NCBI RefSeq assembly: GCF_000203815.1
Contig: NW_004457729.1
Coordinates: 1,860,674-1,924,673 of the forward strand
From: Cavenderia fasciculata
Taxonomy: Eukaryota > Evosea > Eumycetozoa > Acytosteliales > Cavenderiaceae
Direction of reading: 5' to 3'
DNA: 64,000 nucleotides
Part shown: piece by piece, positions 59,349-64,000 of the stretch
Layout of the letters: each line of letters opens with the position of its first letter
Numbering within the stretch: the stretch's first letter is position 1
The notes under the pieces: model-generated
Seen by the model: the letters and a program-made list of their open reading frames with translations, nothing else
Told to the model about the DNA's origin: nothing
Databases searched by the model: none
Translations under genes and position numbers: made by a program

Positions 59349-60259
59349 CTACATAAATAATGATGTGATTGATTCATATCCACAATCTTGTTGTTTTGGT
59401 TTGGAAGATTCTCCTTGTTGTTGATGATTGAATGTTAATTTAATTGGTACATTTTGAACTTTGGTATTGTTTTGGTTGTTGTGCTAAAATAAAAGAAATA
59501 AAAAAGTATTTATAGTTAATAGTATCTGATTTACCAAAAGTTTTGGTATCAGATGAATTGATTTTGATGAAATAGGTACATACGGATCTAGTTCTGGTAA
59601 GAGAATTCCAAAATTGTTGAAAGGTGGAACTGATATCAAGTGAGAGTTTGGAAGACTTTGTCAATAAACAAAAAACAGAATAGACAGTACGAAGTATTTG
59701 AACACATGGAATTTCTTGATTATCAGAAAACACATTAAAACGGAACCATTCTCTAACTTTTACCTTTTTCTTTTCTGTTTCTTTTTCAATACATTGAATA
59801 GTTTCCAATGTCATTGATAATAAAAACTAAAAAAATAAAAAAATAAATAAATATAAATAATATGTTTTTTTTTTTGTTTATTTTTTTTAAAACTTTACAA
59901 ACCTTTTGAGATAAATTTCTAAGCTCAGAGATTGGAATTGTGACTCTTGGTGGTGAATGGACATTTTTGTCATTGGTTGATGAAAGTTGATTGGGTGTGT
60001 TCACATCATATAAAGATCTAGAATCGGTGTCAGGTGTCAAGTATGGGTGATATGGTGATTGGAAACGATAAATGGTTGAAGGTGTTTTGGTTTGAGTTTG
60101 TGGAGGTTGATGTGGTGTTGAATAATTAAAAGAAGAGGATGAAGAAGGCGTAGTAGTTGGGTTTGAAAAATGTCTTTGGTAAAATGGTGTAACTGGTGTA
60201 CCACTTACCAAAGGTTGAGAATCTTTATTTAATTTTGATTGTTGTGGTTGATTAGACAT
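59349..60259 (-). CDS. Unknown protein with disordered N-terminus
   Basis: Exons 60259-59903, 59826-59584, 59483-59349; 244 residues. Residues 1-105 are Pro/Ser/Thr/Gln-rich and disordered, with several TP and SP sites. Residues ~106-200 form a helical, hydrophobic domain (ISELRNLSQK, then FLLSMTLETIQCIEKETEK, then YSVFCLLTKSSKLSLDISSTFQQFW). The last exon reads HNNQNNTKVQ...CGYESITSLFM. For intron 2 I chose the GTATGT donor at 59583, because it is canonical and opens this tail. The GTAAAT donor further on would give an early stop. Intron 1 has a GTTTGT donor. Family not recognised; a regulatory or nuclear adaptor is possible but not claimed. Confidence 0.6.
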
Positions 60260-60671
60260 GATTGATGACTATTTGGAGGAGATGAAACTCCGATTTTAGA
60301 TTTAAATTATTTTGATCTTTTACTTTTTTTTTTTACCAAGTGCCACTATTATCTCTACCCAAAATTATCTTTTTTTTTAGATATATATATATATCTATAA
60401 TAATGAAATGAATGTCAGAGTCAGAGTGGGTGAACCATACCATCAGAGTCTTGCCTCAAAAAAAAATACAATTTTAAATCTAAAAATATTTTTTAAAATA
60501 AAAATAGACCTCATTCCAATGATCGGTCCAAATATTTATAAATATAAAATTTTATATTTATAAATCATTTCTTCTTGGAATTCTAAAAAAGAGAGAGATA
60601 GACATACATAGAGAGAAGAAAGAAAAGATAAATATATTTATTTATTTATGTATTTATTTATTTATTTATTA
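60260..60671. other. Intergenic region, no gene seen
   Basis: About 410 AT-rich bases between two leftward genes, including the promoter of the unknown gene. AT run at 60381-60394, T/A blocks at 60520-60570 and TTTA repeats at 60630-60670. Confidence 0.5.
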
Positions 60672-61810
60672 TTATTTCTCTTTTTCCTTTTTAATAGCTG
60701 AACCACCAATAGAAGTTATTGTTGATGTAGAGGTTGAAGGATTATCTTTTTGATGTCTTAGACAAATGCCAAGGATGAAGAGTTTGAGGAGTATTTTGAG
60801 CATGACCAAACATAGATATATTTGCGAGAGAATGATAAGACTAAACAAGGTGCTACCGCCAGACATGGGGATGAAGGGGTAAAAGAAGCGGGCAACGATA
60901 GTGGCCAGTGGGAACGGAACAAAGCCAATCGTGCTGGTGATGCTCCACGTGCTCTCTGTGAAGCTCTTGTTGCGCGCATCTACAATCGTCTCGATCAGGA
61001 TCGTAAAGAACTTGCCATATATCTTTGGTGTAATCTTGTTAAACTTGGTTATAAAGGCATGTTTGATGGCATCGACTAGTATCTCTGAACACCATACACA
61101 CAAGATGACCAAAGTCATTTCAATAGCAAACTCGGTCGACAAGTCCCAATCGGTATCTGACAGATTCTGGAATGTGATAATAGTAAGGTAGATAAAGATC
61201 TGGAAACGTTCAACAATATCTGCACATGATATTTGAAAGAGATTCTCTTTTTCAAAACGTTTAAATACCGATCCTTTAAGCTCGACAAAGTTGTTGGACA
61301 TGATTAACGTCAACAATGCATTGTTGTAGGAATTGATAGCTACGTTGAGTGTAATAACCTGTGTAAACAGTACAAGACTGTGTACACATACATAGATGGT
61401 GCATACTAGCATATGAGTGAATGGCGCAAAGATACGACGACTATTATCTACCACCAATGCACGTCTAGACATTCCAGTTCCTGGTGGAGTTGATGCAGTC
61501 GTTGTTGTCTGTCCACTACCACTTGATAAACTAACAGACATCCAATACAAAGAATCGAAAATATCCTGACCAAACGAACAACACAATTTATCCAATACCT
61601 CCAACACATTGAATATAATGTATAACTTGATGACTGCCTGTCCCCTAATATGATGATACACGACCGATGAATCCACAAAATTGATAAATACAAATGATAC
61701 ACACCAAATCAATGTTCTAAATAAATCATAAACTTGTGTTGGTGTTAGAACATATCTAAAAAAAAAAGAAAAGATAAATATTAAGTTAATTAATTATTTT
61801 CCAAATTATA

Positions 61811-61859
<49 letters not shown>

Positions 61860-63582
61860 ATATTTCATACTTTTTAGTAAATGGTTTTGATAATAATTTA
61901 AAGAAAGATATACATATTCTAATGGGTAAGAATGTAAATAAATATAAAAAGTTTTCAAAGCAAATGAGGAAACCAAATAGAACCAACTTTTCCAACTCCC
62001 ATGGAACATGTACAAAGTTATAAACTTGTTCTCTCTTTTGTGTATCATCTGCATTGGTTGGCATATAATCTCCATATACTTCATCTTTTAAATATGATAT
62101 AAATGACCATTCCTTTGTTGTAGTTGAAGATGATGATGACGAAGATGATGATGTACTAGTCGTTGTAGTTGACGTACTAGTCGTCGATGATGATGATGCA
62201 GGGTTGGACGAACCTTGTAATGTTGCAGTAGTAGAAGTAGTAGTATCTTGCATTACATCTGCTGGAATAATAAATGGTATTGGTGATGTTTCCCTTGATA
62301 TCTTTTCAATCTTTGTTCGGCTATTATTATTGTTATTATTATTAATATTAAAACTATGACTTGGAGTCGTCCTACCTCCTCCATGACTTGCCGATCTATT
62401 TCTTGATGTATTTTTGTGATTATTATTACTATTATGTTGATTAGTATCTTTCTCTTGTTTGACTATGATTGGTGATTTTAATGGTTGTTGATTACTAGTG
62501 TTTGTTGTTGTTGTTGTTGTTGTCGATGATGAAGATGATTCATCATTTTGTTGATGTTGTTGATGATAAATGACAGTCAATTCTTTATCATCTATAGTTG
62601 TATCCATTGCATTGAGAAAGTCTCTTTCTTGAGTAGTCAACTTGGCAGGTGAACATGGTACAGATGGCGGAGGCAGATTAGGTGATGAGAAAACAAAAGG
62701 TGACGAAGCAATCGATGAGTTTACAGTACTCGAAATAATATATGGCGATTCATTTTTAAAACTGCTACTATGTATCAACTCATTCTGATTATTATTATTC
62801 TGATTATTATTATTATCATTCCTTTGATGATGAAGTTGTATAGTAGTTGGTACGATAGTAGTTGTAGCGGCTGCTGCAGTTGCTTTAGATTCTAAAATGA
62901 GATTGGCCATTGATGTAGTTACAGGGATTGGCAGATTCAATAAACTCTTGTGGTTGTGTGATAATATGATCTGTGTCGTTGCATTACTATTACTATCTTC
63001 ATTGTGTTGCTCTTCCTCCTCTGCCTTTTTATCATCTACACTACATCTAATACTATTACTTGAACTACTACTCGTATCAGTACCACTGCTGCTGCTTGAA
63101 CTACTTTCAGTACTATCTTTTAAATCTGCTATTGACCGATCTTCCATATTACCTCCATCACCATCATCATCATTATGAAGAAGAAAAGGAGTTGTACTAT
63201 TGTTGTTGTTGTCGAGTGTTGAAAGAGAAGGAGGAGGAGGGGAGGAAGATTGTTCAATCAGAATATTATTATTAGGAATACTACCCATCTTTTGTTGTTG
63301 TTGTTGGTGTTGTCTCCTCGCTTGGGTATCGGTTGTTGTGTTGTTTATATTATCGTCTTTGGGGGCATGATCAGAAGCAAAGTTGGGATGGTTGTTACCG
63401 TAATTGTCATCGCGGTTGCTGCTGTTAATACTATCTCGATGATCTTTTTTGCCCATGGTTGATGGTTCGGAACCGTAACTGGGATGGGATGCCTTTATGA
63501 CTAATCGAGAGAATCTTGATGTTTTCTTTCTTTCTCTTTTCTTGCTCTCTCTCTCGATTGAATTGTGAAGTGATGAGCTCAT
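60672..63582 (-). CDS. tapt1: TAPT1-family (DUF747) membrane protein
   Basis: Exons 63582-61871 and 61755-60672; 931 residues from the first in-frame ATG. The first ~520 residues are low-complexity (Asn, Ser, Thr, Gln). The conserved C-terminal domain begins at REQVYNFVHVPWELEKLVLF and includes the TAPT1 signature across the splice: QVYDLFRTLIW, VYHHIRGQAVIKLYIIFNVLEV, and KLCCSFGQDIFDSLYW. Then come ELKGSVFKRFEKENLFQISC and SEILVDAIKHAFITKFNKI. Several membrane helices are present. TAPT1/Emp65 proteins are ER or cilium-base membrane proteins; yeast Emp65 with Slp1 protects soluble ER proteins from degradation. Because these amoebae lack cilia, an ER role is the better inference. The intron carries an (ATT)n repeat. 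Confidence 0.9.
61811..61858. repeat. (ATT)n microsatellite in the TAPT1-like intron
   Basis: About 16 units between the two coding exons, close to the splice donor. Confidence 0.95.
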
Positions 63583-64000
63583 CACGTAGACTGGAGCTTG
63601 ACCGGAGAGAGAGAGGGATGATAGTGGGGGGGGAGGGGGGTGGGTGTGTGAAAGATTTTTTATAGTTTTACCGTATAATGCAAGATTATTGGTCAAAAGC
63701 GGCAATCTCCAGAGAGTCCATCAAAAACCAAAGCTGCGGGAGTGTGAGTACATGTGCATGCTTCCAAGATGGCGAGGATATATTTTAATTTTATTTTGGA
63801 AGATTCCAAAGTGGCGCCTCCCCCCTTTTTTTGATGATTTTTGCTTGTCTTGGTTGGAGAGGCATCTGCTTTGCAAGCTCGTTTCTCAATAATATTATTT
63901 TTAATTTTTGTTTTTGTGACACAAAAGTATCAGTATCCCCCACCAAACCCACACACACATATGTGAAAGTTGTTGTCCCAGTATCACTACAACAAATATT
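63583..64000. promoter_or_regulatory. Upstream region of the TAPT1-like gene with a repeated motif
   Basis: GC-richer than most spacers. A G-run (63627-63643) lies at the probable leader. Two 13-base words with two mismatches, TTCCAAGATGGCG (63762-63774) and TTCCAAAGTGGCG (63804-63816), lie 42 bases apart. The first contains AAGATGGCG, the core of a YY1-type site. The promoter role is inferred from position only; no coding sequence is seen up to the window edge. Confidence 0.45.

Noticed and set aside
59484-59583. An alternative short C-terminus (ending SSKCTN) for the unknown gene
   Set aside because: It depends on a weaker GTAAAT donor or on read-through. The GTATGT donor at 59583 opens a longer tail.
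63583-63705. N-terminal extension of the TAPT1-like protein
   Set aside because: It is open but begins at a non-ATG codon; the first ATG in frame is at 63582.
1-64000. tRNA, rRNA, CRISPR array, bacterial-type operon or intact transposon
   Set aside because: I looked for tRNA B-box-like words (GGTTCGA), regularly spaced repeats, terminal repeats with a transposase or reverse transcriptase, and polycistronic spacing, and found none convincing. A tRNAscan-SE or Rfam run would be decisive.

Overview
The window is nuclear DNA of a dictyostelid social amoeba. The evidence is AT-rich intergenic DNA, about 45 short introns (mostly 60-110 bases, GTATGT/GTAAGT donors, T-rich TAG acceptors), poly-N, poly-Q and poly-T runs in proteins, an F-box/leucine-repeat gene pair of the FNIP type common in these amoebae, and clear eukaryotic housekeeping orthologues. 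Coding GC is visibly above that of Dictyostelium discoideum, so another dictyostelid group is likely. I cannot name the species.

Layout. 1-4754 (+): a C2/Munc13-like/GRAM protein cut by the window edge. 4871-5993 (-): sepiapterin reductase copy 1. 7240-9948 (+): DAD1 and a prenylcysteine oxidase. 10024-13358 (-): an importin-7-type receptor. 14359-16000: a four-helix membrane protein (+) and a saposin-B protein (-). 16166-20549 (+): two tandem F-box/leucine-repeat genes. 20714-22531 (+): RCC1-repeat protein 1. 22989-23980 (-): two small secreted proteins. 23981-26479: gene-poor, with G/T boxes. 26480-26996 (+): an orphan two-exon gene. 27717-29619 (+): a phosphate transporter. 29909-34584 (-): an esterase, a coiled-coil protein and a small zinc-finger protein. 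35569-36507 (+): MPDU1. 36691-37071 (-): a UPF0390 protein. 38144-41260 (+): transportin. 42101-43109 (-): a broken CRN/RHS-type pseudogene between two copies of a noncoding segment. 43622-44655 (+): sepiapterin reductase copy 2. 44750-50907 (-): a SWI/SNF ATPase. 51733-53277 (+): RCC1-repeat protein 2. 53321-56126 (-): a TMEM242-like protein and a KICS2-like KICSTOR subunit. 56577-59203 (+): an RBM26/27-like protein. 59349-63582 (-): an unknown protein and a TAPT1-family membrane protein.

Functional themes. This is a compact chromosome arm rather than an operon-like system. Several genes act in related cell processes: nuclear transport (importin-7, transportin), ER N-glycosylation (DAD1, MPDU1), tetrahydropterin synthesis (two reductases), chromatin and RNA processing (SNF2, RBM26/27), and mitochondria (TMEM242-like, possibly both RCC1 proteins). 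The features most worth a second look are the decayed CRN/RHS relic flanked by duplicated DNA, an FLZ-like zinc finger outside plants, a KICSTOR subunit homologue, and a 134-base near-identical block shared by two otherwise diverged F-box genes. I saw no tRNA, rRNA, CRISPR array or intact transposon. All exon joins were read by eye and checked for phase; none has transcript support here.
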